From contig SUWF01000001.1 of the NCBI GenBank assembly GCA_015061575.1, positions 1 to 64,000 of the forward strand: a DNA stretch of 64,000 nucleotides, in the 5' to 3' direction. The translations under genes and the position numbers were made by a program. Shown in pieces: positions 10,812 through 20,609 of the stretch; positions within the stretch are counted from its first letter, which is position 1; each line of letters begins with the position of its first letter. The stretch is from Lentisphaerota bacterium. GTDB taxonomy: Bacteria; Verrucomicrobiota; Lentisphaeria; Victivallales; Victivallaceae. The notes under the pieces were generated by a model. It was not told where the DNA came from and searched no databases. It saw nothing but the letters and a program-made list of their open reading frames with translations.

Positions 10812-10877
10812 GGATTCGGTTCCTTTCGGTTTATCCGGGGCAAATCTGTTTTTATTTCCCCCATAAGTTGATATTTA

Positions 10878-11954
10878 TTAAATTACACTTCCTGAAAACT
10901 CAAAATCACAATCTATTTTTACTTCCGGAGCTTTTTCCGGAGCTGCCGGGTCGAACCACTCTTTATGCTGAGTCAGCAGTTCCAGAGCTTTTTCCACCAT
11001 ATCGCTGTAACGGTATTTGATGCCGGCAAGTTTGGTATCGATCCGGAAATCGCAGTTGAAACCGCTGAAGCCGATCACCGAAATATCTTCCGGGACCCGG
11101 AGCTTGAGCTTTTTCAGCTCCGACAGCAAAAAGATCGCATACAGATCCGAATAGCAGACAAAAACATCCGGCTTTTGCGCCGGGCCGTTGCAGAGCTTAT
11201 TTACATGCCGGGCAATGGCGTCCAGATCATACTCCATATAGCTTAAATCATACAGATTTCCGTTACAGGCCTTTTTCAACTCCGCTTGAGAAAATCCCCG
11301 GCAACGCTCTTCGCCATCCGCCTTGTGTCCAACAACTGCAATACGCTTAAAGTTTTTATGCTGAACAAATTCCAGCGTTTGGGCAAATGCACGGCGTTCG
11401 TCCGCTACTACCGAGGCAAAACCGGTGCGCAAATTGTCACCCATTTCGCCGTGCGGCAACACCACCGGCAGTTTCAGTGCTTTCATGCGCTGCACCAACG
11501 GTTCCTGACCGGTAAAATAGCCGGTCAATATCACCACGCCTTCGATGGCTTTATCCTGAAAAAAACGTTTGATGAGTTTTTCCGGCAGCAGCTCTACGAG
11601 CATCGGATCGATCACTTCCAGGACAATGCCCTGTTTTTCGGCACTTTTCATCAAAAGTTTCATCAAATACTGTGTCGGACAGCCCAAATTGTTGTCGCTG
11701 CCGGTGATTACGGCCAGTTTTTTGACCCGGCTGGCCGCCGAACCTTTGACAAAAGTCCCCCGGCTGCGCATCCGTACGATCAGATTTTCCTGCTCCAAAC
11801 GGGCCAGTGCCGAGCGTAAAGTAACTTTGCCGACCTGTAATTCACGGGCAAATACCGTTTCCGGAGGCAGTTTCATGCCGACCGGATAGGTGCCATTTTG
11901 TATACGCTCGCGCAAGATATTGTATATTACATCATTTTTGAATTGGAACTGCAT
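10878..11954 (-). CDS. GntR-family transcriptional regulator with LacI-like ligand-binding domain (AraR-like architecture)
   Basis: 358 aa; N-terminal GntR wHTH (YNILRERIQNGTYPVGMKLPPETVFARELQVGKVTLRSALARLEQENLI), periplasmic-binding-like C-terminus. Confidence 0.85.
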   Translation of the reverse strand: MQFQFKNDVIYNILRERIQNGTYPVGMKLPPETVFARELQVGKVTLRSALARLEQENLIVRMRSRGTFVKGSAASRVKKLAVITGSDNNLGCPTQYLMKLLMKSAEKQGIVLEVIDPMLVELLPEKLIKRFFQDKAIEGVVILTGYFTGQEPLVQRMKALKLPVVLPHGEMGDNLRTGFASVVADERRAFAQTLEFVQHKNFKRIAVVGHKADGEERCRGFSQAELKKACNGNLYDLSYMEYDLDAIARHVNKLCNGPAQKPDVFVCYSDLYAIFLLSELKKLKLRVPEDISVIGFSGFNCDFRIDTKLAGIKYRYSDMVEKALELLTQHKEWFDPAAPEKAPEVKIDCDFEFSGSVI

Positions 11955-11964
11955 AAATACCTGC

Positions 11965-11985
11965 CTTGATTCTATATGATCCTAT
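11965..11985. promoter_or_regulatory. Putative operator cttgattctatatgatcctat (copy 1), upstream of the GntR regulator
   Basis: Identical 21-mer at 13283-13303; lies just downstream of a TTGACA-17-TATTAT promoter on the minus strand. Confidence 0.7.
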
Positions 11986-11996
11986 GCAATGGTATA

Positions 11997-12025
11997 ATAA
12001 TACAATTTTTTTATCTCTTTGTCAA
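11997..12025 (-). promoter_or_regulatory. Sigma70-like promoter TTGACA-N17-TATTAT
   Basis: Direct reading of the minus strand upstream of 11954. Confidence 0.7.
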
Positions 12026-12060
12026 GGGTACATCACAAAAAAAACGTTATTTTTATAAAA

Positions 12061-13227
12061 TTACACCAACTTGGCACCGGGCTGGAAGTTTTCAAAGTAC
12101 TCCCGCAGCTCCGGCGGCAATTCCGGTATATCCATCGGCACGTTGCCGTTACGCATGGAATAATGCCCCTGCACGCCGACTGCTACCGAATCACGGGCCG
12201 CCGCCGGATTGGCATTCGTGGGCGTGCCCGAAGTAATAAAGTCCAAAAAGTTGCGGACGATCGCCGGATCCGAACCGCCGTGTGAACCGCTTTGCGGCTT
12301 GAGGTGATAAACAATATCCGGAGTTTTGCGCGGCCCCCGCTGAGTCCATACATGCACTTCGCAATCACCGGAATCGCCGACATTTTCCACCCGGCCTCTG
12401 GTGCCGATAAAAGTGTAATTGCGTTCAGCATCCGGTGTATAGTGGCACTGCATGTAAGAAGCTTGCGCTCCGGAATCCAGCTGCATCATGATCATATTGT
12501 GATCTTCCACGTCGATCTCCGGCGCAAAACCTTTGCAAGCCAGCGGCGGATACTGCTCATCCCGGAAAGTTGCATCGCCATACTCATCAGTTACCCGGCG
12601 TTCGCAGCGGTTGTAAACCGAAAGCATCCCCATGCCGACGACCCGGGTGGTGCGGCTGTTCATGATAAAGTGCATAACATCAATATCGTGAGCACCTTTC
12701 TGCAGCAGCAAGCCGCAAGTATTTTTCTGTTCGCTGTGCCAATCCCGGAAGTAGGCATCGCCGCCATAAGCTATAAAGTGGCGGCACCAGCCGGCCTGAA
12801 CTTCGCCGATCAAACCGGAATCCACGATTTCCTTCATTTTAAGTACTACCGGAAAATAGCGCATATTGTGCCCGATAAAGAGCCGGTTGCCGGTACGTTT
12901 GGCAGTTTTCAGCAGATTGTCGCAGCCTTCAATAGAAATAGCCAGCGGTTTTTCCAGATATACCGCTTTGCCGGCTTCCAGCGCAGCCACGCCGATTTCT
13001 TCGTGATTAAAGTCCGGCGAGAGCACAAAAACGGCAACGATTTCGGGATCAGTCAGCATTTCCCGATAGTTTGTGCTGACCGCAACCTGAGGATACTTAG
13101 CTTTGAAAGCGTCACAGCTGGCCTGACGGACATCCGCTGCAGCAGCAACTTCCCAGCCTTCGATATTTTCAAAGTAGGACATAATAAATGCCCGGTTGCC
13201 CAAGCCGATAACGCCGACTTTTCTCAT
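12061..13227 (-). CDS. Gfo/Idh/MocA family oxidoreductase
   Basis: 388 aa; N-terminal Rossmann VGVIGLGNRAFIM, EKPLA motif. Confidence 0.9.
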   Translation of the reverse strand: MRKVGVIGLGNRAFIMSYFENIEGWEVAAAADVRQASCDAFKAKYPQVAVSTNYREMLTDPEIVAVFVLSPDFNHEEIGVAALEAGKAVYLEKPLAISIEGCDNLLKTAKRTGNRLFIGHNMRYFPVVLKMKEIVDSGLIGEVQAGWCRHFIAYGGDAYFRDWHSEQKNTCGLLLQKGAHDIDVMHFIMNSRTTRVVGMGMLSVYNRCERRVTDEYGDATFRDEQYPPLACKGFAPEIDVEDHNMIMMQLDSGAQASYMQCHYTPDAERNYTFIGTRGRVENVGDSGDCEVHVWTQRGPRKTPDIVYHLKPQSGSHGGSDPAIVRNFLDFITSGTPTNANPAAARDSVAVGVQGHYSMRNGNVPMDIPELPPELREYFENFQPGAKLV

Positions 13228-13282
13228 ATTACGCTCCTTTTTTTTCCAAAAAACTACCCAAGCAGCGAGGTTTAAACCACAA

Positions 13283-13303
13283 CTTGATTCTATATGATCC
13301 TAT
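13283..13303. promoter_or_regulatory. Putative operator cttgattctatatgatcctat (copy 2), upstream of the Gfo/Idh/MocA gene
   Basis: Identical 21-mer at 11965-11985. Confidence 0.7.
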
Positions 13304-13306
13304 TTA

Positions 13307-13335
13307 AATATATTCTCTTTTTCTTTTTTTGCCAA
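13307..13335 (-). promoter_or_regulatory. Sigma70-like promoter TTGGCA-N17-TATATT
   Basis: Direct reading of the minus strand upstream of 13227. Confidence 0.6.
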
Positions 13336-13645
13336 GTAAAATTCATCAATTATTGGCAAAAAAATTTTCTGAAGCAGAAAATCATGATAATTTCTCCTGA
13401 AACTCAAGTGGTCAAGTGCGGAGTCTGCGCGGTAAAAACCGCCCGTAAACAATTGGGCAAAAAACTGAAATATTTGGTTATTTGCCCGGGAATGCAAAAA
13501 ATTGAGCATTCCAGGTACTAATGGTTTACCCTTTGAAGACAAAGAATTACAATAAAATACTGAAGTTTTCGACTCAAAATGCGTTTCTGTCGAGCGGAAA
13601 AAATTAGTTTTTGTTCTGCAACAGCCTGACCATAAGCTGTTGCGG

Positions 13646-14506
13646 TCAATTTTTTGCATGCCGGTATTGGGCTGGAGTTGAGTTCAGGTATTTTTTGAAC
13701 GCTGTTGTAAAATGTTGTTGACTGGCAAATCCGCAGAATAAGGCGATTTCGCCAATCGATATATTGGTCTGTTTAAGCATGTCGCAGGCAATTGATAAAC
13801 GCAATTTCAGCAAATACCCTGTAAAATCGATTCCGCAACTGCTTTTGAAGAGATGGGAAAATCTGGACGGACTCAACGCCGCAGCTTCGGCAACTGTTTT
13901 GAGCGTTATATGCTTGGAAAAATTTGCCGCAACAAAATTCAAGGCTTTTACTATCCGGTTATCCATATTGGTATATTCCGGATAACGGTTGTAAAACCTT
14001 TCCAGTAAATCAGCCAGCAAAAGATTTACCAACTCCGGCAAAGTATTTTTCAGATCGCTCCGCCACGGAGTCAGCAAAGGCTCATCCTTGTTTGCCATGC
14101 TGAATGGGCCGCATAGCACACAGCCTAAAATCCGCCCGGTACGGCAGATCGGGATCACCAGTTCGCAGGCTCCGGCATGACATTGATGCAGAAACGGCTT
14201 ATCGCCGTTGTTCCGCAAATGGCGGATGATCAAATCTGTATCGTTGCGTTGACATGATTTCAAACCGCATTGCCGTTTGACTGCATCGCAATAGGGGTGA
14301 TCGTGCATGTAACAATTTTTCAGCCGCCGTTCGGTCAGACAAAATTCCGTGCGCTTCCAGACACAGCAGCTGCCGATGAGCGAACCAATCAGCTGCAAAC
14401 GCTGGTCTATTGTCTGCATCAAATCTTCCATTTTTTCTACTTTTATATCAATTTTTATCAATGTATAGCTTAAAGTTATAAAAATATAGCATAAATTGTG
14501 TAGCAA
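13646..14506 (-). CDS. AraC-family regulator with PocR-type sensory domain (start may be an internal Met)
   Basis: 286 aa; PocR-like [21 protein letters not shown]-terminal AraC HTH ([28 protein letters not shown]). Confidence 0.85.
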   Translation of the reverse strand: MLHNLCYIFITLSYTLIKIDIKVEKMEDLMQTIDQRLQLIGSLIGSCCVWKRTEFCLTERRLKNCYMHDHPYCDAVKRQCGLKSCQRNDTDLIIRHLRNNGDKPFLHQCHAGACELVIPICRTGRILGCVLCGPFSMANKDEPLLTPWRSDLKNTLPELVNLLLADLLERFYNRYPEYTNMDNRIVKALNFVAANFSKHITLKTVAEAAALSPSRFSHLFKSSCGIDFTGYLLKLRLSIACDMLKQTNISIGEIALFCGFASQQHFTTAFKKYLNSTPAQYRHAKN

Positions 14507-14584
14507 ATCAAATTATTTTTTGATAAATTATATGCAGTTTCATATTTAAAGATAGAATTTATCCAAATCAAAGGAGATAATGCT

Positions 14585-15364
14585 ATGAAAAATTCAACAA
14601 CTTATTGTCCGGCAAAGAACTGCAAACTCTTTACCCTGATCGAACTTTTGGTCGTAATTGCTATTATTGCCATTTTAGCGGCAATGCTTTTGCCCGCACT
14701 TTCGGCAGCCCGGGAGCGGGCGCGGGCGGCAACTTGCACCGCCAACCTCAAACAGCTGGGGTTGAATGCTCAAATGTATACCGATCAGAGTAACAATATT
14801 CTGCCGGGGATCTATTATCGCGCCGGGACTCAGCTGGTGGAATGGAGTGTGGTGCTGTTTGGCGGAACTCCGACTAATTTTGCAAAAACCAATTCTTCGC
14901 AGTTAAAGATGTTCACCTGTCCGTCGCTTACAGATAAACTTGAGGAAGATCTTGATTACACCTGGCATACTTACGGTATGCTGGTAACTCAGGGTACTAT
15001 TCCTTCGGAGTGTTATGTGCCTTCGCCGGTAGCTGCCAAACTTGGCGGCGTAAATCTGGGCAGGATCAATGATCCCTCAAGCTACATACTTTACGCAGAC
15101 TCGGTAGTGCCGGGAACCAGCAAAGGCGCCTGCCGGCTGGTTTTGGGCGAAAAAGACCCCAAAACCAGCGATACCGAACGCACCGGGCACTTCTATACCT
15201 TGCACGGCAATGTGGGCAATATTTGTTTTGCCGATGGTTCGGTACGCTCCAACCAGGCCAGCGGCTTGAAAAAACTTGCTGAAATCATGTTTGATAACTC
15301 TGACAACGAGCCCGATCCGGTATATTACATCGACAGCAGCAATACCAAAAAACAAGTTGATTGA
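14585..15364 (+). CDS. Pseudopilin-like protein
   Basis: 259 aa; [43 protein letters not shown]-terminus. Confidence 0.9.
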   Translation: MKNSTTYCPAKNCKLFTLIELLVVIAIIAILAAMLLPALSAARERARAATCTANLKQLGLNAQMYTDQSNNILPGIYYRAGTQLVEWSVVLFGGTPTNFAKTNSSQLKMFTCPSLTDKLEEDLDYTWHTYGMLVTQGTIPSECYVPSPVAAKLGGVNLGRINDPSSYILYADSVVPGTSKGACRLVLGEKDPKTSDTERTGHFYTLHGNVGNICFADGSVRSNQASGLKKLAEIMFDNSDNEPDPVYYIDSSNTKKQVD

Positions 15365-15378
15365 TTTGAGCGTGATTT

Positions 15379-18300
15379 ATGAAAAAGTTCCTTTTACTTG
15401 CACTTTGCCTTTGCTGTCTGCCGGTTTTTTCCGGCAACACCACTCTTCCGGTGAGGGAAAGTGATTTCAATAATACGATATTTTCCGGTAAAACACTCAA
15501 GGTGTTTGAAAATAATTGGAAATTCTGCAAGGGCGACAACCTTGCCTATGCCCAAGCAAACTTTGACGACTCCCAATGGCAGAATATAAAAATAAATACG
15601 CCCCTTGATAAAAAAAATCAAAGCAAATTTTACTGGTATCGGGTAAAGTTTGAACTTGCCAATGCTCCGGAAAAAGGCTTTTACGAGCTGGATATGGGCT
15701 ATATTTCTGCCGGGGATCAGGTATTTCTCAATGGTGTAAAATGCGGCGAATACGGTTTTTCGCAAGTGGTCAGACAATCTTCTGAACACCACCGCCGTTA
15801 CCGTTTTGACAATATCAATATCTTGAAAAAGGGCACCAATGTTTTGGCTGTCCGGGTAAAAAACGGCCATAAATCGGGCATGTACGAGGGGATCCCCAAC
15901 TTGCGCAAGCTCGACGATCGCCAGATCTTCGGCAAGCTCAACAACCGTTCCGGCGGCCGAGGCGCGATCCACCGGCATATAACCAGCATTGATGCGATCA
16001 ATGAATTTTACCCTGAAGACCGCTTGTTTATTGCTCCGCAGCTGACTTTGTGCGGTAGTGTTGAAAAACTTGCCGGAGTATTTGATATAATGATCCGGCA
16101 AGAGAATAAAACACTCTTTAAGCAAACCAGAAATCTGGTGCTGGAAAAGGGCCAATGGCTTTTGCCGGCAGCTTGTGAAGTCAAAAATCCCGGCGTGGGC
16201 GTTTATCAGATAAAATGCACTTTTTCTGTTGCGGGCAAAACGATCTGGCAGCAGCAGAACAACTTTAAGGTGATTGAAAAAACGCCGCTTGCCATAGCTG
16301 TAGAACCAACATTGGCACAACTTCCGGCAGCAGATTTTCCGGTCAAAGTCGGCGAATTTTCCTACGGCAATCTCGGTTTGCGGGATGTTGACAAAAAATA
16401 TACGCTGTTTGATAATTACGATACTCCGGATGCCCGCAGCGGTGTGGCCAATGTTTACGGCATTAATAAAAAATACCCCGGCATGGTGCTGCTGCACAGC
16501 CATATCAAGCACACTCCAAGTGTAAAAAGTGCTGATTTTATCGATCAGATCGGCTGGAAATATGATGGCTTGACCAATGGCTGGAGTGCCGGGTGGATCC
16601 GTCCGGCTGCGAGCAATAAAGTTAGCAATATCAAGACGTTGGAAACCAGCTGGACGGCTAAAAAAATCCGCTTTGAGTATCCCCGGGAAACATTTCTGGA
16701 TCTGACCATATCCCAGCTTTCGCCGGCATTGCAGATCAGCGGAAATACCAATGAACTTATCTGCTTTGAAAATTTCCGGGAAATCGGCTCCCCCCGAATG
16801 ATTTTAAGCGAAAAATCCGGCCAATTAGTTGATGGCGGCAAGCTGATAACTGCGTTTGAGAAAAACTATCTGGTAGTATCGTTCCGCAACGCTCCGGGCT
16901 GGAATGAGTTTGATATACCCTATTTGATGGTCTTTGAAAAACGCCCCCGGCAAGTGGAACTGCTGGCAAACGGCGTAAAGGTGGTGTTTGCTCCGGGCAA
17001 GAGCGGCATAGTTCAAATCATGCCGCTGTACGGGGTAAAACTGCAGGCTCAGGATAAAAATTCAGCTGACTTGCTGCAGCAGGCAAGATTCTGGTCGCAG
17101 GCACTTCTGGCGATGCCGGAAAAAGTCACCCGCACGGTCAGGATCGATTATGCCAACAATAATATGCTGGTGCGGGATTCTTTTGCCCGCAAAATCATCA
17201 AAGATGATTGGGACACACCGCCGCTGCAGTTATCTCCGGTACCGCCATCGCTGATGCTGGCCGGCTCCAGCGGCTTGAAAACAGCCATTTCCCACCCGGT
17301 AACTGATTGTAATTACGCTGGATTGAGTGGCCCGTTTTATGCTGTTAAAAACAGCGACAGTTACACTTTTGCAATTTTGAATGCAGTAAATCTGGTAACC
17401 GAAGTACGCAAAAACAGAAATCTGAAAAATACCCCGGAAGTTCAGGCGGTAAAAAGAGATTTGCTTAATCTGGTTCGCCGCAAGATCATTCCCGAAATTT
17501 CAACGCATCCGTGGCAGCGGCTGGTCGCCAATAAAAAAGGCAAAGCGTGGAATCCGGGAGGTTTGGAAGCGGACTTTACCAATCTTTTGCTGACAATGGA
17601 TTTTCTGCCGGAAAATGTCAAAAAAAGGATCATTAAAGAAGTAACGCAGGAATTTCCGCTTTTTCTGGATCCTGAATTGAAAGCTCTGGAAAAGAAAAGA
17701 GGAAAAAAATCTCTTATCAAAGTGAATACCACTGTTTACAATCCCCTTTCCAACAAATATTTGAACACATCCACACGGCATGTATTTGACAACGGCATCG
17801 ATGGCCCTTGCTGGGAAGCGTTGCGGATCTATCTGGTGTGGAGCTACGCTTATCGCTGCAGCAGCTTTGACTGGCTGGCCAAAGGTTTGCCCGAGTTGGA
17901 AAAATCCTATAACATGATCGTAAACTCGCACGATTGGGCTTATTCGCTTTGTTGGGACTCTTTTGCCGGGTGCCGCATTGGCAACGGCTTGCAGGAAAGC
18001 AGCATTTTCCATGCCGGATTTGCCGCTTATGCCCGGCTCATGCACCAAATCGGCAATACGGCGGAACGGGATCGGGCGGTCTACTACTCTTTGATACAAT
18101 TAGTGGGTATGGGCAGCAGCGTTTCGCCAGAAACCATCAAATTTGCCAGAAATAACCGCCCGGTACTGCCGGAACACCAACTGGCAGGCGAAGTCGATTG
18201 GCTGGAAGCAAGCTACCCTGACCGCTATTGCGAAATCAACGAGCGGGGCGGATTTTTCAGCTGGATCATCTATCCGGCCACGCCCTATTATGACTCGATC

Positions 18301-18579
18301 ATCATGACCAGATTGCCGGAGATCATGCGTCCATTCAAGGAACAGTTCGGCAACTTCAGTCAGAAGCATTTTTCCGGCAAACGCAATGGCCGGATGGTCT
18401 GCCGCACTCAGACATTCATATTGGATATATTCTGCTATGTAACGCCGGTTCCGCCGTACCCGGTTGAAGAACTCTTTGCCATCCGGAAAAATATGCGCAT
18501 TGATAATTGGCGACGCATAGCTGATTACCGGGCATTTCTGGAATACAACAGCGATATTTATTACGAAAAATTGTGGTGA
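15379..18579 (+). CDS. Large secreted protein, putative glycosidase; N-terminal GH2-like jelly-roll
   Basis: 1066 aa; signal peptide MKKFLLLALCLCCLPVFS; WYRVKFELANAPEKGFYELDMGYISAGDQVFLNGVKCG typical of GH2/GH78 sugar-binding folds. Confidence 0.6.
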   Translation: MKKFLLLALCLCCLPVFSGNTTLPVRESDFNNTIFSGKTLKVFENNWKFCKGDNLAYAQANFDDSQWQNIKINTPLDKKNQSKFYWYRVKFELANAPEKGFYELDMGYISAGDQVFLNGVKCGEYGFSQVVRQSSEHHRRYRFDNINILKKGTNVLAVRVKNGHKSGMYEGIPNLRKLDDRQIFGKLNNRSGGRGAIHRHITSIDAINEFYPEDRLFIAPQLTLCGSVEKLAGVFDIMIRQENKTLFKQTRNLVLEKGQWLLPAACEVKNPGVGVYQIKCTFSVAGKTIWQQQNNFKVIEKTPLAIAVEPTLAQLPAADFPVKVGEFSYGNLGLRDVDKKYTLFDNYDTPDARSGVANVYGINKKYPGMVLLHSHIKHTPSVKSADFIDQIGWKYDGLTNGWSAGWIRPAASNKVSNIKTLETSWTAKKIRFEYPRETFLDLTISQLSPALQISGNTNELICFENFREIGSPRMILSEKSGQLVDGGKLITAFEKNYLVVSFRNAPGWNEFDIPYLMVFEKRPRQVELLANGVKVVFAPGKSGIVQIMPLYGVKLQAQDKNSADLLQQARFWSQALLAMPEKVTRTVRIDYANNNMLVRDSFARKIIKDDWDTPPLQLSPVPPSLMLAGSSGLKTAISHPVTDCNYAGLSGPFYAVKNSDSYTFAILNAVNLVTEVRKNRNLKNTPEVQAVKRDLLNLVRRKIIPEISTHPWQRLVANKKGKAWNPGGLEADFTNLLLTMDFLPENVKKRIIKEVTQEFPLFLDPELKALEKKRGKKSLIKVNTTVYNPLSNKYLNTSTRHVFDNGIDGPCWEALRIYLVWSYAYRCSSFDWLAKGLPELEKSYNMIVNSHDWAYSLCWDSFAGCRIGNGLQESSIFHAGFAAYARLMHQIGNTAERDRAVYYSLIQLVGMGSSVSPETIKFARNNRPVLPEHQLAGEVDWLEASYPDRYCEINERGGFFSWIIYPATPYYDSIIMTRLPEIMRPFKEQFGNFSQKHFSGKRNGRMVCRTQTFILDIFCYVTPVPPYPVEELFAIRKNMRIDNWRRIADYRAFLEYNSDIYYEKLW

Positions 18580-18584
18580 AAAAT

Positions 18585-20609
18585 ATGCAGTATGATACCG
18601 ATGTATTGATCATAGGTGCCGGACCCGCCGGATTGGGTGCCGCCATCATGAGTGCCCGCTCGGGCATGAAAACCATGGTTGCCGAAGCCTACGGCGTCCC
18701 CGGCGGCATGGCGGTCATTGCCGAAGTCCAGCCTTTTATGATCAGCAGTCACAACGGCAAAGATCTGGACTATCCGGTTTATCAGGAGTGGAAAAATGCC
18801 ATGAATAAATATCTTTCAGCACCCGCTCTTGAGTTGCGTAATTGCGACAAAGGTTATGCCCCCCGTAATATCAACAAGGAAATCGCCGCATTGGCTGCGG
18901 AAGATCTTTTGCTGGAATCCGGAGTCAAAGTGCTTTATCATCACCGTCTTGTGGATGTGGAAGTTGAAAAACACAATATAAAATCAGTAACTTTGCACTC
19001 CAAAAGCGGCATGAAAAAAGTCACTGCCCGCATTTACATAGATTGTACCGGCGACGGCGATCTGGCGGCACTGGCCGGGTGCAAGTTTGATATGGGCGAC
19101 GAAAACGGCAACTGCCAGCCGATGACGCTTTGTTTTAAGCTGGGCAATGTGAATATACCCCATGTCAATAAGGATGAAGCATTGAATTTGATCGACCCGG
19201 AATGGCGGCAAAAGCTCAATGAACAGTACAATGAGGCAGTCAAAGCCGGAAAACTCCATTGCGACCGGGAAGATGTGCTGCTTTTTCCATTTAAAATACA
19301 AAGCGGCAATATCATCCACTTCAACACCACCCGGGTCGTTAAGCACTCCGGAATCAACGGCAAAGAACTTTCGGAAGCTGAAATCGAAGCCCGACGGCAG
19401 ATGCGCGAACTATTTTTCTGGCTGCGCAGGGAAGTCAAAGGCTTTGAAAATGCTGAAATCATTTCTATGGGCGTGCAGATCGGCGTGCGGGAAAGCCGCC
19501 GTATCCACGGGGTGTTTACGCTGAAAAAAGAACATTTTGACCAAACGGCCAAATTCCCCGATGCCATTGCCCGCAGCAATTATCACATCGATATCCATTC
19601 GCCCAACGGCAGCGGCACCTATCGCCAGAAGATCGCCGCCGGAGAGTATTACGAAATACCCTACCGGTGTATTGTGCCGACTGATTGCGATAATCTTTTG
19701 ATCGGCGGCCGTCCCATATCAGCAGATATGGCTATGCACAGCAGTTTGCGTATTATGCCCACGGCTGTATCCATCGGGCAAGCTGCCGGCTGCGCCGCCG
19801 CTATGGCGGTCAACGAAAAATGCGCCCCCCGCCAACTCAACGGTGTATCGGTTCGTCAGAAACTCAAACAACTGGGGGCTTTGCTGACGCTGGTTCTGGC
19901 ATTTACCGGGTTCAATCTTTTGGCCGCTGCCGGCAATGGTGATTTGAGCAAACACTCCGGCAGAGTTTTTATAACCCGCCACGGACAGCGGGCAGCTATT
20001 CAGGCTCCGGATTTTGATCCGCCGCTGACTGCAGACGGCCGGAAGCAGGCCGAACTGGTTGCCGGAGAGCTGGCCAAACGCAATTTCAGCGGCAAGATCT
20101 ATGCTTCGCCCTACCGCCGCACGCTGGAAACCGCATCGATCATTGCCCGGAAACTCAATGCTCCGCTTTATGTATCGCCGCTGATTCAGGAATATATCAA
20201 ACACCAGGGCAAAGCGCGTACCCTGGCCCGGCCGCTGAGCGCACTTAAAGCAGAATTCCCGCAGCTCCGCACGGTCAGCATGGCAGATGACTGGCTGCTG
20301 CAAGGCCCGGAATCCCCGCAGACAGTCGTTGCCCGGATCGTAAAACAGCTGCAGATCCTGCCGGCCAAAAAAACTGCCGAAGACTGGCTTTTTGTTACGC
20401 ACGGAGCAGTGATCAAAGGTTTTCAGCTTTATTGCATCGGCTACCGGGGCACGGTCTGGCCGGAAATGCCGATGAACTGGAACTGCTGTCTTTCGGAATA
20501 CCAATTTATTGCCGGCGGCAAATTGCAGCTGATAGAACTTTTTGATGTATCATTTCTGCCGGAAGAACTGGTGACTTCCAACGAACGCCGTAAAAAGACT
20601 GTCCAATAA
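18585..20609 (+). CDS. FAD-dependent oxidoreductase fused in frame to a histidine phosphatase (phosphoglycerate mutase-like) domain
   Basis: ORF 18573-20609, ATG at 18585; N-term DTDVLIIGAGPAGLGAAIMSARSG; C-term VFITRHGQRAAIQ...LTADGRKQAELVAGEL...ASPYRRTLETASIIA...FVTHGAVIK. Confidence 0.85.
   Translation: MQYDTDVLIIGAGPAGLGAAIMSARSGMKTMVAEAYGVPGGMAVIAEVQPFMISSHNGKDLDYPVYQEWKNAMNKYLSAPALELRNCDKGYAPRNINKEIAALAAEDLLLESGVKVLYHHRLVDVEVEKHNIKSVTLHSKSGMKKVTARIYIDCTGDGDLAALAGCKFDMGDENGNCQPMTLCFKLGNVNIPHVNKDEALNLIDPEWRQKLNEQYNEAVKAGKLHCDREDVLLFPFKIQSGNIIHFNTTRVVKHSGINGKELSEAEIEARRQMRELFFWLRREVKGFENAEIISMGVQIGVRESRRIHGVFTLKKEHFDQTAKFPDAIARSNYHIDIHSPNGSGTYRQKIAAGEYYEIPYRCIVPTDCDNLLIGGRPISADMAMHSSLRIMPTAVSIGQAAGCAAAMAVNEKCAPRQLNGVSVRQKLKQLGALLTLVLAFTGFNLLAAAGNGDLSKHSGRVFITRHGQRAAIQAPDFDPPLTADGRKQAELVAGELAKRNFSGKIYASPYRRTLETASIIARKLNAPLYVSPLIQEYIKHQGKARTLARPLSALKAEFPQLRTVSMADDWLLQGPESPQTVVARIVKQLQILPAKKTAEDWLFVTHGAVIKGFQLYCIGYRGTVWPEMPMNWNCCLSEYQFIAGGKLQLIELFDVSFLPEELVTSNERRKKTVQ

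Noticed and set aside
13300-13659. 119-aa minus-strand ORF in the intergenic region and hairpin GCAACAG...CTGTTGC near 13617-13642
   Set aside because: ORF composition looks non-coding; hairpin lacks a U tract, so it was not called a terminator.
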